Source: Chloroflexota bacterium (GTDB lineage Bacteria > Chloroflexota > Anaerolineae > Anaerolineales > Villigracilaceae). Taken from it: a stretch of 5,834 nucleotides of DNA. The translations under genes were made by a program, and so were the position numbers. Position 1 is the stretch's first letter, and each line of letters opens with the position of its first letter. The notes beneath the pieces are model-generated. The model was not told the DNA's origin and did no database searches. It saw only the letters and a program-made list of their open reading frames with translations. Below are positions 1-5,465 of the stretch, in pieces. The stretch spans positions 1-5,834 of the forward strand of contig JAKANW010000219.1 in NCBI GenBank assembly GCA_021823555.1, given 5' to 3'.

Positions 1-891
1 TTTCCTTCCTTTTGCAACCACCGCGATGAATTCCATGATGATCTTCAGCGCGGCAAAGACGGTCGCTTCGGAGGGATCGAGCGGCGGCGCAACCTCCACC
101 ACGTCGAGGCCGGCCAGCGGGAGTCCTTGCAGGGCGTGGATCAGGGTCAGGACGTCGCGGCTGCTGAGGCCGCCAAACTCAGGAATGCCCGTTCCGGGCG
201 CGATGGCCGGGTCGAGACAGTCAATATCGAGCGAAACGTGCACCGCATCGCAACGCGACAGCACCATATGTACGTCGTGCGCCACCGACTTCATGCCGAT
301 CTCGGCCACGTCGGCGGCAGTGTATACGTGCATGTGACCGTTCTCGATCAGGTCGATCTCCTGGTCCTCCCACGAGCGCAAGCCAACCAAGCAGACGTCG
401 TGAGGGTCAATGCCAAATTCCAGCCCACGGCGCAGGACGCAGGCGTGCGAAAGGCGCGAACCGTTGAAGTCATCGCACAGGTCGGGGTGCGCGTCTACCC
501 ACAAGATGCCGAGGCGTTTGTCGGCAAAGCGTTGGCGCTGGCCTTCGAAAATGGGGATGGTCACCGAATGGTCGCCGCCCAACAGAATTGGGATGTTGGT
601 TAGATCCGCCACGGTTTGGCAGACCCGGTCAAAGTCACGCGCGGGATCGGAAATGAGGATGTCGCCCAAGTCGGCCACGCATAGGTGGCCCAGGCGGGTA
701 CGGTCCTCGCTGAAGGGTGTCGCATGTTGGGACCAGAAACGAATCCGTTCGGGGCCTTGGGCCGCGCCCTTGCGAGCGCTGGCAAGGCCGTCGAACGGGA
801 TGCCAATCACAGAGAAATCAGCTTCAGCGGGGGAAAGATCGGGCCGGTGCAGATCAGCCCAAAGTCCGTGTGTCGCAACAGGGTCGTTCAT
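1..891 (-). CDS. Agmatinase/arginase-family ureohydrolase, 3' end cut by window edge
   Basis: Open minus-strand reading frame starting at ATG 891-889; 297 codons are visible with no stop before the left edge. The family are cytoplasmic binuclear manganese hydrolases that release urea from guanidino compounds (agmatine, arginine and relatives). The metal-binding motifs appear in the expected order: GGDHS at residues 105-109 (His108), DAHPD at 133-137 (Asp133, His135, Asp137), SHA at 148-150 (His149) and SLDIDCLDP at 220-228 (Asp222, Asp224). APGTGIPEFGG follows at 231-241 and DVVEVAPPLD at 273-282. The visible part reaches the helix that normally ends the family, so probably only a few residues are missing. 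GGAGG lies 4 bases before the start. Substrate cannot be decided from sequence: agmatine is the default guess, but arginine, guanidinobutyrate or formiminoglutamate are possible. It lies downstream of the degV-family gene on the same strand. Confidence 0.9.
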   Translation of the reverse strand, partial: MNDPVATHGLWADLHRPDLSPAEADFSVIGIPFDGLASARKGAAQGPERIRFWSQHATPFSEDRTRLGHLCVADLGDILISDPARDFDRVCQTVADLTNIPILLGGDHSVTIPIFEGQRQRFADKRLGILWVDAHPDLCDDFNGSRLSHACVLRRGLEFGIDPHDVCLVGLRSWEDQEIDLIENGHMHVYTAADVAEIGMKSVAHDVHMVLSRCDAVHVSLDIDCLDPAIAPGTGIPEFGGLSSRDVLTLIHALQGLPLAGLDVVEVAPPLDPSEATVFAALKIIMEFIAVVAKGRK

Positions 892-929
892 GGTACCTCC
901 ACAGAAACGCTATAGGGTGCTCCAATTTC

Positions 930-935
930 ATTGTA
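930..935 (-). promoter_or_regulatory. Possible -10 element for the ureohydrolase gene
   Basis: On the minus strand this reads TACAAT (5 of 6 matches to TATAAT), ending 38 bases before the ureohydrolase ATG. It sits in a 13-base string, AAAGAGTACAATG (929-941), that is repeated exactly upstream of the degV-family gene. I see no good -35 box at 16-18 bases spacing, so this is only a candidate. The rest of the 110-base spacer 892-1001 shows the ribosome binding site (896-900) and no convincing terminator. Confidence 0.35.
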
Positions 936-1001
936 CTCTTTTTCGACCCCGCGGTTGCACCATAAATTGTCTGGCCGATCACCCCTCGTCAAGCGCTCGT
1001 A

Positions 1002-1865
1002 TTAGGCCTCCACCGGGTAGAAACACAGGCCGGCCGTGCCAGGGCCGGTATGAACCGCTAATGCAGGTGAAAGCTCGGCAAAGAATGATTCGACCACATC
1101 CACCTTTGCCTCTACCAGTTCCTTGATCTTCACCACCTCGTGCAGCGCGCCCGCGTGGACGTAGGCCACCTTGGCCCGGCCTTTGCCCACCGCACCGGCT
1201 ACCATGTCAGCCATGGCGGAGTAGGCTTGCAGGCGGCTGTGCGCCTTGCCAAGTGCCACAATCACGCCATCCTTCATGCCAATGAGCGGCTTGATGTGCA
1301 AAAGCGACCCAACCAGATGCTGCGCCTGGCCAATACGCCCGCCCATGTAGAGGTACTTCAAGGTGTCGGCGGTTTGGATCATCTGCGTGATGGGCATCAA
1401 CTGTTTGACGCGCGCCAGCGCCTCGTCCAAACTGAGCCCCGCCAACGCGGCGCGGGCGGCTTCGATAACCATCCAACCCTGGCAAAGCGAGACAGTGCGG
1501 GTGTCCACCACTTCGATGCGAATGCCGGGAGCCTCGTCCTGCAAGGTGTCGCGGGCGATAGTAGCAGCCTGGTACGCGCCGCTGGCGCTGCCGGTCATAT
1601 GGATAGAGAGAATATTACGGAAGCCGCGCCCGATCAGGGTCCGGTAAGTATCGATGTAGTCACCCGGCCCGGGGCTGGCGGTAGTCGGCAGAACGGCGGC
1701 AGTCATCAGCCAACGCAGGAATTCTTCGCGTTGAATGGTCACTAAATCGCGCAAAACTTCCCCGCCGCGGTGAATATAGTAGGCAACCGTGTGAATTTCC
1801 AACTCAGCCAGCATGGACTCTGGAATGCTGGCGGTACTATCGGTGACAATCGCTACTTGTGACAT
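1002..1865 (-). CDS. DegV family protein (FakB-like fatty acid binding)
   Basis: Complete 287-residue protein, the usual length for the family. DegV/FakB proteins hold a fatty acid in a buried pocket; in characterised bacteria they present it to the kinase FakA, giving acyl-phosphate for phospholipid synthesis. Family landmarks are all present: VTDSTAS at residues 7-13, LPTTASPGPGDY at 59-70 (the Thr/Ser loop of the first lobe), MTGSASGAYQAA at 90-101, VVDTRTVSLCQG at 119-130, LYMGGRIG at 172-179, HIKPLIGMKDG at 190-200 and HTGPGTAGL at 272-280. No signal peptide or membrane segment is visible, so it is cytoplasmic. The start at 1865 is set by AAGGAGG (1870-1876) only 4 bases upstream and by the canonical N-terminus. 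Stop is TAA. No FakA partner is visible, and many bacteria have several DegV paralogues, so the ligand is unknown. Confidence 0.93.
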   Translation of the reverse strand: MSQVAIVTDSTASIPESMLAELEIHTVAYYIHRGGEVLRDLVTIQREEFLRWLMTAAVLPTTASPGPGDYIDTYRTLIGRGFRNILSIHMTGSASGAYQAATIARDTLQDEAPGIRIEVVDTRTVSLCQGWMVIEAARAALAGLSLDEALARVKQLMPITQMIQTADTLKYLYMGGRIGQAQHLVGSLLHIKPLIGMKDGVIVALGKAHSRLQAYSAMADMVAGAVGKGRAKVAYVHAGALHEVVKIKELVEAKVDVVESFFAELSPALAVHTGPGTAGLCFYPVEA

Positions 1866-1892
1866 TGCGCCTCCTTGACTCTATCTACCCCC

Positions 1893-1898
1893 ATTGTA
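1893..1898 (-). promoter_or_regulatory. Possible -10 element for the degV-family gene
   Basis: TACAAT on the minus strand, ending 27 bases before the degV-family ATG, inside AAAGAGTACAATG (1892-1904). The same 13 bases occur upstream of the ureohydrolase. The best -35 at 17 bases spacing is CGCACA, which is weak (3 of 6), so an activator or a different sigma factor may be involved, or the box may be fortuitous. Confidence 0.4.
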
Positions 1899-1925
1899 CT
1901 CTTTCCAAGCCCGCCTGTGCGATTA

Positions 1926-1936
1926 CAATGACATTG
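1926..1936. promoter_or_regulatory. Small inverted repeat overlapping the -35 box
   Basis: CAATG-A-CATTG is a perfect 5-base inverted repeat with a one-base centre. Its right arm covers the TTG of the -35 hexamer at 1934-1936. Its position suggests a possible repressor site, but so short a palindrome could be chance. Confidence 0.3.
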
Positions 1937-1962
1937 ACCCGCTTCCAGTTTGCTTTTACAAT
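1934..1962 (+). promoter_or_regulatory. Sigma70-type promoter of the aminomutase-lipoprotein unit
   Basis: TTGACC at 1934-1939 and TACAAT at 1957-1962 are separated by exactly 17 bases; each hexamer matches the housekeeping consensus at 5 of 6 positions. Transcription would start near 1969, giving a leader of about 100 bases before the aminomutase ATG at 2072. The leader contains a run of seven T (1988-1994) without a convincing preceding hairpin, and GGAGG at 2062-2066, 5 bases before the start codon. The promoter points away from the degV-family gene, making this a divergent control region. Confidence 0.6.
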
Positions 1963-1973
1963 GTTTGCATTGT
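1958..1973. promoter_or_regulatory. Inverted repeat overlapping -10 box and start site
   Basis: ACAATG-TTTG-CATTGT is a perfect 6-base inverted repeat with a 4-base spacer. The left arm overlaps the -10 hexamer and the right arm covers the predicted transcription start. It uses the same CAATG/CATTG half-site as the repeat at 1926-1936, which strengthens the case for an operator, though part of the similarity comes from the TACAAT box itself. Confidence 0.35.
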
Positions 1974-2071
1974 TATGAAATTTGCAGGTTTTTTTCGTCC
2001 AGATCATGACCCGCCGCAGTCGGTCCTCCGTCCTTGCGTACCTTTAACCATCAATCAAACCGGAGGATAAA

Positions 2072-3433
2072 ATGCCCACCCCTTTTGTTTCCAAACGCGC
2101 TCCCATTTACGCCGATGTTCCAGATGAAAAATGGAACGACTGGCGCTGGCAATTGAGCCACCGCCTGAATACCGTTGAGGAAATCGAAAAAATCATCCAC
2201 CTGACCGAGTCCGAGCGCAAGGCGCTCCAATCGCAAGGCTTGTTTCGTGTGGATGTAACCCCCTACTTTATTTCGCTGATCGACCCAGACGACCCGGATG
2301 ACCCGATTCGCAAACAGATCATCCCGCGCTCAGAGGAACTGCAAGCCTTTACTGCCATGATGGAGGACTCGCTCGCCGAGGACCGCCACTCTCCCGTGCC
2401 CGGGCTGGTTCACCGCTACCCGGACCGAGTCCTGATGCTGGTGACCACCCAATGCGCGTCGTACTGCCGCTACTGCACGCGCTCGCGTATCGTAGGCGAT
2501 CCCGGCCAGACGTTCTCTCAGGCCGATTTCGATTTACAGATCGAGTATCTCAAGCGCACCCCGCAAGTACGCGACGTTCTGCTTTCGGGCGGCGACCCAC
2601 TAGTGCTGGCGCCCAAAATTCTGGAGCAAATCCTTACCCGCCTGCGCGAAATTCCTCACATCGAGATCGTCCGCATCGGGTCACGCGTGCCCGTCTTCCT
2701 GCCGATGCGCGTCACCCAGGAATTGTGCGACATGCTGGCACGGTTCCACCCGCTGTGGATGAACATCCACGTCAATCACTCGAATGAGATCAGCTTGGAA
2801 CTGGAACAAGCCGCAGACCGTTTAACGAGAGCAGGTATTCCGCTCGGCAACCAGTCCGTGCTGTTGGCAGGCGTGAACGACAACGTCCACATCCAGCGCA
2901 AACTGGTACAGGACCTGGTACGCATCCGCGTGCGGCCATATTACCTGTATCAATGCGACTTGGTGGAAGGCGCAGGACACTTCCGCACACCCGTGGCCAA
3001 GGGCATTGAAATCATGGAAGGCCTGCGCGGACACACATCCGGTTACGCGGTGCCACAGTACATCATCGACGCACCGGGCGGCGGCGGCAAAATCCCCGTC
3101 ATGCCGAACTACCTGCTGAGCATGTCGGACCACAAGGTGATCTTGCGCAACTACGAAGGTTACATCACCACCTACGAGGAGCCGACTGATTATGTCCCTG
3201 CTGAGGCGGCTAAATTCAAGGGTCTCAAACGGCCCGAGCCCGGTCAGGCCGGAATTCATGGAATGCTGGAAGGTGACCAAATGTTCATCAAGCCCGAGGG
3301 CTTCGATGAAACCCATGACCGCCACGGCCTCCAGCACCGTCTTAAGGATGAAAAGAAATGGGTCCCGCTCGGCATCGGTTCGGGCCGGGATTCGAACGAA
3401 GTAAAATCAAAGGAAATCGAGCAAGGAGAATAA
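2072..3433 (+). CDS. kamA: Lysine 2,3-aminomutase (radical SAM, PLP-dependent)
   Basis: 453-residue cytoplasmic enzyme converting L-lysine to L-beta-lysine, used in lysine fermentation or to make the osmolyte N-acetyl-beta-lysine. The radical SAM cluster motif is CASYCRYC at residues 128-135 (Cys128, Cys132, Cys135), followed by Thr136-Arg137, where Arg137 aligns with the family's substrate-carboxylate arginine. SGGDP is at 172-176 (SAM binding). DAPGGGGK at 333-340 supplies the PLP lysine, Lys340. Asp296 (in YQCDLVEG) and Asp333 match the two aspartates that hold the lysine side-chain amine in the clostridial enzyme; in glutamate 2,3-aminomutase these are replaced. This argues for lysine, and against EpmB. 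The protein is about 37 residues longer than the roughly 416-residue clostridial enzyme, with a charged, probably disordered tail. GGAGG lies 5 bases before the start. No beta-lysine acetyltransferase or other lysine-fermentation gene is in view. It heads a probable three-gene unit. Confidence 0.92.
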   Translation: MPTPFVSKRAPIYADVPDEKWNDWRWQLSHRLNTVEEIEKIIHLTESERKALQSQGLFRVDVTPYFISLIDPDDPDDPIRKQIIPRSEELQAFTAMMEDSLAEDRHSPVPGLVHRYPDRVLMLVTTQCASYCRYCTRSRIVGDPGQTFSQADFDLQIEYLKRTPQVRDVLLSGGDPLVLAPKILEQILTRLREIPHIEIVRIGSRVPVFLPMRVTQELCDMLARFHPLWMNIHVNHSNEISLELEQAADRLTRAGIPLGNQSVLLAGVNDNVHIQRKLVQDLVRIRVRPYYLYQCDLVEGAGHFRTPVAKGIEIMEGLRGHTSGYAVPQYIIDAPGGGGKIPVMPNYLLSMSDHKVILRNYEGYITTYEEPTDYVPAEAAKFKGLKRPEPGQAGIHGMLEGDQMFIKPEGFDETHDRHGLQHRLKDEKKWVPLGIGSGRDSNEVKSKEIEQGE

Positions 3434-3438
3434 AACGG

Positions 3439-4236
3439 ATGAAAACTAAACATGTATTTTTTGTGTTACTGGCGATGTCCTTCCTGGCAGTTGCCTGCGC
3501 ACCACAGCAGCAGGCAACCCCAAACCCGGATGCGATCCGCCAACAGATCGAGACCTCGGTGGCGCAGACCGTTGACGCGAATAATGCGCTCACCCAGGCG
3601 GCTCAACCGGCCCAGCCAACCCAGGTGCCACCCACCATGATTTCGGCGCCGCCCACGTACACACCCTTCCCCACCCTGACCCCATTTGCCACGATTACGC
3701 CCTTCGTAATCACTCCCGGCAGCAGTGGCGGAAGTGGCGGCAGCGGCGGCAGCGGTACGAGCGGCACCATCTTGGGCTATCCAGCCGACCTAACCTGCGG
3801 CGATGGCGTACGATATGAGGCTTACATTGCAGACCAGAAGCCGCACGACAATTCCCCAGAGACCATTCTGAAGACCGATTACGGTGGCGGTAAATCGCCT
3901 GATACCGTGGATGTTAAATTCACCTTCAAGAACATTGGAACGAAGACCTGGCAACCTACATGGTCATGGATCGTGGACGGTGAAGAAGTGAATTCCGATA
4001 TCCCCTACAATCAAGGGCTTTCCATGTCCCCGGTCGTTTTCTCGTCCGTCCTCGGAACAACCGTGGCAACCAATCAAACCATCACGCTTGGCGCTGAATT
4101 AACCGCACCCGCACACTTCGAAGGAACCAAACCCATCTACATCACGGTGACTTTTGCGCTCGTCGGCGATAGCGGATACAAATTCTGCCGACCCTGGATT
4201 CAATTCGAGATCATCCGCCCTGGTATGTTGCCCTAG
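3439..4236 (+). CDS. Surface lipoprotein with Thr-Pro stalk, Gly-Ser linker and NBR1-like Ig domain
   Basis: 265 residues; function unknown. The N-terminus is a lipoprotein signal: MKTK, a hydrophobic stretch at 6-18, then LAVAC with the lipidated Cys20. A short polar helix-like stretch follows (about 29-55, DAIRQQIETSVAQTV), then a Pro/Thr-rich stalk (about 56-93), a Gly-Ser linker (94-109) and a beta-rich C-terminal domain (about 115-260). That domain has FTFKNIGTKTWQPTW at 161-175, resembling the aromatic-rich core of the NBR1 central Ig-like (FW) domain; its second half matches less well. Cys120 and Cys250 bracket the domain and could form a disulfide. It would be anchored on the outer face of the membrane. 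The start at 3439 is chosen over the in-frame ATG at 3358 because AAGGAG (3423-3428) precedes it and the signal peptide begins there. It lies 5 bases after the aminomutase stop and has a paralogue directly downstream. Confidence 0.85.
   Translation: MKTKHVFFVLLAMSFLAVACAPQQQATPNPDAIRQQIETSVAQTVDANNALTQAAQPAQPTQVPPTMISAPPTYTPFPTLTPFATITPFVITPGSSGGSGGSGGSGTSGTILGYPADLTCGDGVRYEAYIADQKPHDNSPETILKTDYGGGKSPDTVDVKFTFKNIGTKTWQPTWSWIVDGEEVNSDIPYNQGLSMSPVVFSSVLGTTVATNQTITLGAELTAPAHFEGTKPIYITVTFALVGDSGYKFCRPWIQFEIIRPGMLP
3718..3765 (+). repeat. Gly-Ser linker-coding repeat, first lipoprotein
   Basis: Imperfect GGC-AGC/AGT/GGA-type triplets encode residues 94-109, a nearly pure Gly/Ser run joining the Pro/Thr stalk to the Ig-like domain. 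Codons are mixed, so the repeat looks maintained at protein level rather than as a simple DNA repeat. It would act as a flexible hinge. Confidence 0.75.
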
Positions 4237-4271
4237 TTGCGGCGTATCTACTGTACGCCAAGGAGTAATGA

Positions 4272-4991
4272 ATGGACCGACATAATCATATCCATGTATT
4301 GCTATTGATTTTGGCGGTCTTGGCTGCTTCGTGCGCTCCAATTCTGCCGTCAGTGGCTTCACTTCCAACACAACAACCGGGCGCTGTAGGTACGTATGTG
4401 GCTGGGACACGCGTCGCAGCCTCCACACAGACGGCATACTATGTGACCCCATCCTCCACGCCCACGCTCACAGGCACCCCCACCCGCACACCCACCGTCA
4501 CGCCAACCGCGACACCTACCTTTATTTTCAAATTCAACACGTTTACCCCCACCAAAATTCCCACCGCTACTAAAATCAGCGGCAGCGGTGGTTCCGGTGG
4601 AAGCGGCGGTGGCGGAGGCGGAAACAATGGAACCTACGACTGCAAGATCATTTCCACAACCTTCAAAATCAATGGGGCGGTTGTCCCCGGTCCCAAGCCA
4701 AAGATACCGGCAAGCACACCTTTCACGGTCACATGGACGGTAAAGAACACCGGCTCCTATGGATGGGACCACAACAGCGTGGATTATCGTTACTTTTCCG
4801 GCACTCAATTTTACTTGCAGTCGATCTACGACCTGCCTAAAAATGTCGGCGCCGGCCAGCAAGTGAACTTGATCGTTGATAACCCAACCATGAAGTCCCC
4901 CGTTTCCTCTGGCACCTACTCGGCCGTTTGGGGACTACAGATCGGCGACATCAAATTCTGCCAAATGAAAATCACCATCGTCGTGCCATAA
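4272..4991 (+). CDS. Second surface lipoprotein with Thr-Pro stalk, Gly-Ser linker and NBR1-like Ig domain
   Basis: 239 residues, same layout as the preceding lipoprotein but strongly diverged. Signal peptide: MDRHNHIH, hydrophobic 8-18, lipobox LAASC with Cys21 as the lipidated residue. A Thr/Pro stalk (about 58-100) carries TPTRTPTVTPTATPT-type repeats, then a Gly-Ser linker (103-117) and a beta-rich domain (122-239). The domain fits the NBR1 central Ig-like (FW) pattern better than its neighbour: FTVTWTVKNTGSYGW at 151-165 and GTYSAVWGL at 214-222. Cys124 and Cys230 sit at the same relative places as the cysteine pair of the first lipoprotein. AAGGAG (4260-4265) is 6 bases before ATG 4272; a nearer ATG at 4268 is in another frame and stops after five codons. 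Likely co-transcribed with the genes before it and ended by the hairpin at 5017. Ligand or partner unknown; such Ig folds in bacteria usually mediate binding or spacing at the cell surface. Confidence 0.85.
   Translation: MDRHNHIHVLLLILAVLAASCAPILPSVASLPTQQPGAVGTYVAGTRVAASTQTAYYVTPSSTPTLTGTPTRTPTVTPTATPTFIFKFNTFTPTKIPTATKISGSGGSGGSGGGGGGNNGTYDCKIISTTFKINGAVVPGPKPKIPASTPFTVTWTVKNTGSYGWDHNSVDYRYFSGTQFYLQSIYDLPKNVGAGQQVNLIVDNPTMKSPVSSGTYSAVWGLQIGDIKFCQMKITIVVP
4578..4622 (+). repeat. Gly-Ser linker-coding repeat, second lipoprotein
   Basis: Encodes residues 103-117 (Ser/Gly, ending in six consecutive Gly), in the same position between stalk and Ig-like domain as in the first lipoprotein. Codons are mixed (GGC, GGT, GGA, AGC, TCC), so the amino-acid composition rather than the DNA appears conserved. 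Confidence 0.75.
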
Positions 4992-5016
4992 GGACCGCTT
5001 ACTTCTGGAATTCCAA

Positions 5017-5056
5017 CAAAAAGCCGCGGCGACCGTTTGGTCGCCGCGGCTTTTTG
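5017..5056. terminator. Bidirectional intrinsic terminator
   Basis: A perfect inverted repeat: an 18-base arm (C, five A, then GCCGCGGCGACC) and its exact complement around a GTTT loop (5035-5038). The G+C-rich stem is flanked by A5 on the left and T5 on the right, so either strand produces a hairpin followed by U residues. It lies 25 bases after the second lipoprotein stop and 9 bases after the rhodanese stop on the other strand, so it can end both convergent transcripts. Confidence 0.93.
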
Positions 5057-5065
5057 CATCAGCGC

Positions 5066-5422
5066 TCAATACATCCCCACCGAATGATCCACCTGACGCG
5101 CATATTCATCGATCCCACCGCGCACATTAAAGACGTTCGTCCAGCCGTTCTTTACCAGCCAGTGTGTGACCTGAGCGCTGCGACTGCCCTGGTGACACAA
5201 AACGTACACGCGGCCATCCTGACGTTGGACCGGTTCCGGCAAAACAGCCATTCCTCCAACCGCAAGTTGACTCAACGGCGCGTGGACCAAACGCCGGTCT
5301 TCGATTTTGGCAAGCAACAACTCATCCGTTTCACGCACATCCAAAAGCACAAACACTTCCTCTGATTTTATTTTCTCAGCCAAGGTCTTCACATCAATTT
5401 CGGGTAAAAGTCTACCAAACAT
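5066..5422 (-). CDS. Single-domain rhodanese (sulfurtransferase-like)
   Basis: 118-residue cytoplasmic protein of one rhodanese domain. These carry sulfane sulfur as a persulfide on the active cysteine and pass it to acceptors such as cyanide, thiols or sulfur-carrier pathways. LLDVRETDE at residues 26-34 is the conserved N-terminal motif. The active-site loop is CHQGSRS at 76-82, with Cys76 as the catalytic residue and Arg81 in the usual place. NVRGGIDEYARQVDHSVGMY at 99-118 matches the domain's C-terminus; similar endings occur in rhodanese domains fused to MoeB/ThiF-type adenylyltransferases. No signal peptide. I chose ATG 5422 over the in-frame ATG at 5545 because the longer form adds 41 residues with no domain match and overlaps the upstream gene; AGGA (complement of 5431-5434) lies 8 bases before 5422. 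It follows the phosphorylase gene by 43 bases and is probably read with it. Physiological acceptor unknown. Confidence 0.9.
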   Translation of the reverse strand: MFGRLLPEIDVKTLAEKIKSEEVFVLLDVRETDELLLAKIEDRRLVHAPLSQLAVGGMAVLPEPVQRQDGRVYVLCHQGSRSAQVTHWLVKNGWTNVFNVRGGIDEYARQVDHSVGMY

Positions 5423-5465
5423 AAAACTTGTCCTAACAATAAAATGGGAAGAGATGGGCAAAAAC

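Noticed and set aside
26..1126. Long plus-strand open frames (26-337, 127-603, 410-1126) opposite the ureohydrolase
   Set aside because: They lie antisense to a gene with all family motifs, have compositions rich in Arg/Ser typical of shadow frames, and show no domain.
1140..1745. 201-codon plus-strand frame opposite the degV-family gene
   Set aside because: It mirrors a well-supported DegV protein and has no recognisable motif or ribosome binding site.
1969..2071. Lysine riboswitch in the aminomutase leader
   Set aside because: The leader of about 100 bases is too short for the known lysine aptamer and shows no multi-stem folding or expression-platform hairpin by eye.
2822..3337. 171-codon minus-strand frame opposite the aminomutase
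   Set aside because: Antisense to the conserved PLP-binding region of the aminomutase; no independent evidence of coding.
3358..3438. Longer start for the first lipoprotein at 3358
   Set aside because: It would overlap the aminomutase and bury the signal peptide behind 27 basic residues; AAGGAG at 3423-3428 supports 3439.
3718..3765. Gly-Ser coding repeat as a sign of synthetic or vector DNA
   Set aside because: Codons are irregular, the tract sits in a natural lipoprotein layout repeated in the next gene, and no vector elements are present.
4359..4862. 167-codon minus-strand frame opposite the second lipoprotein
   Set aside because: Its Gly/Cys/Arg-rich composition is the reverse reading of the Thr/Pro and Gly/Ser tracts.
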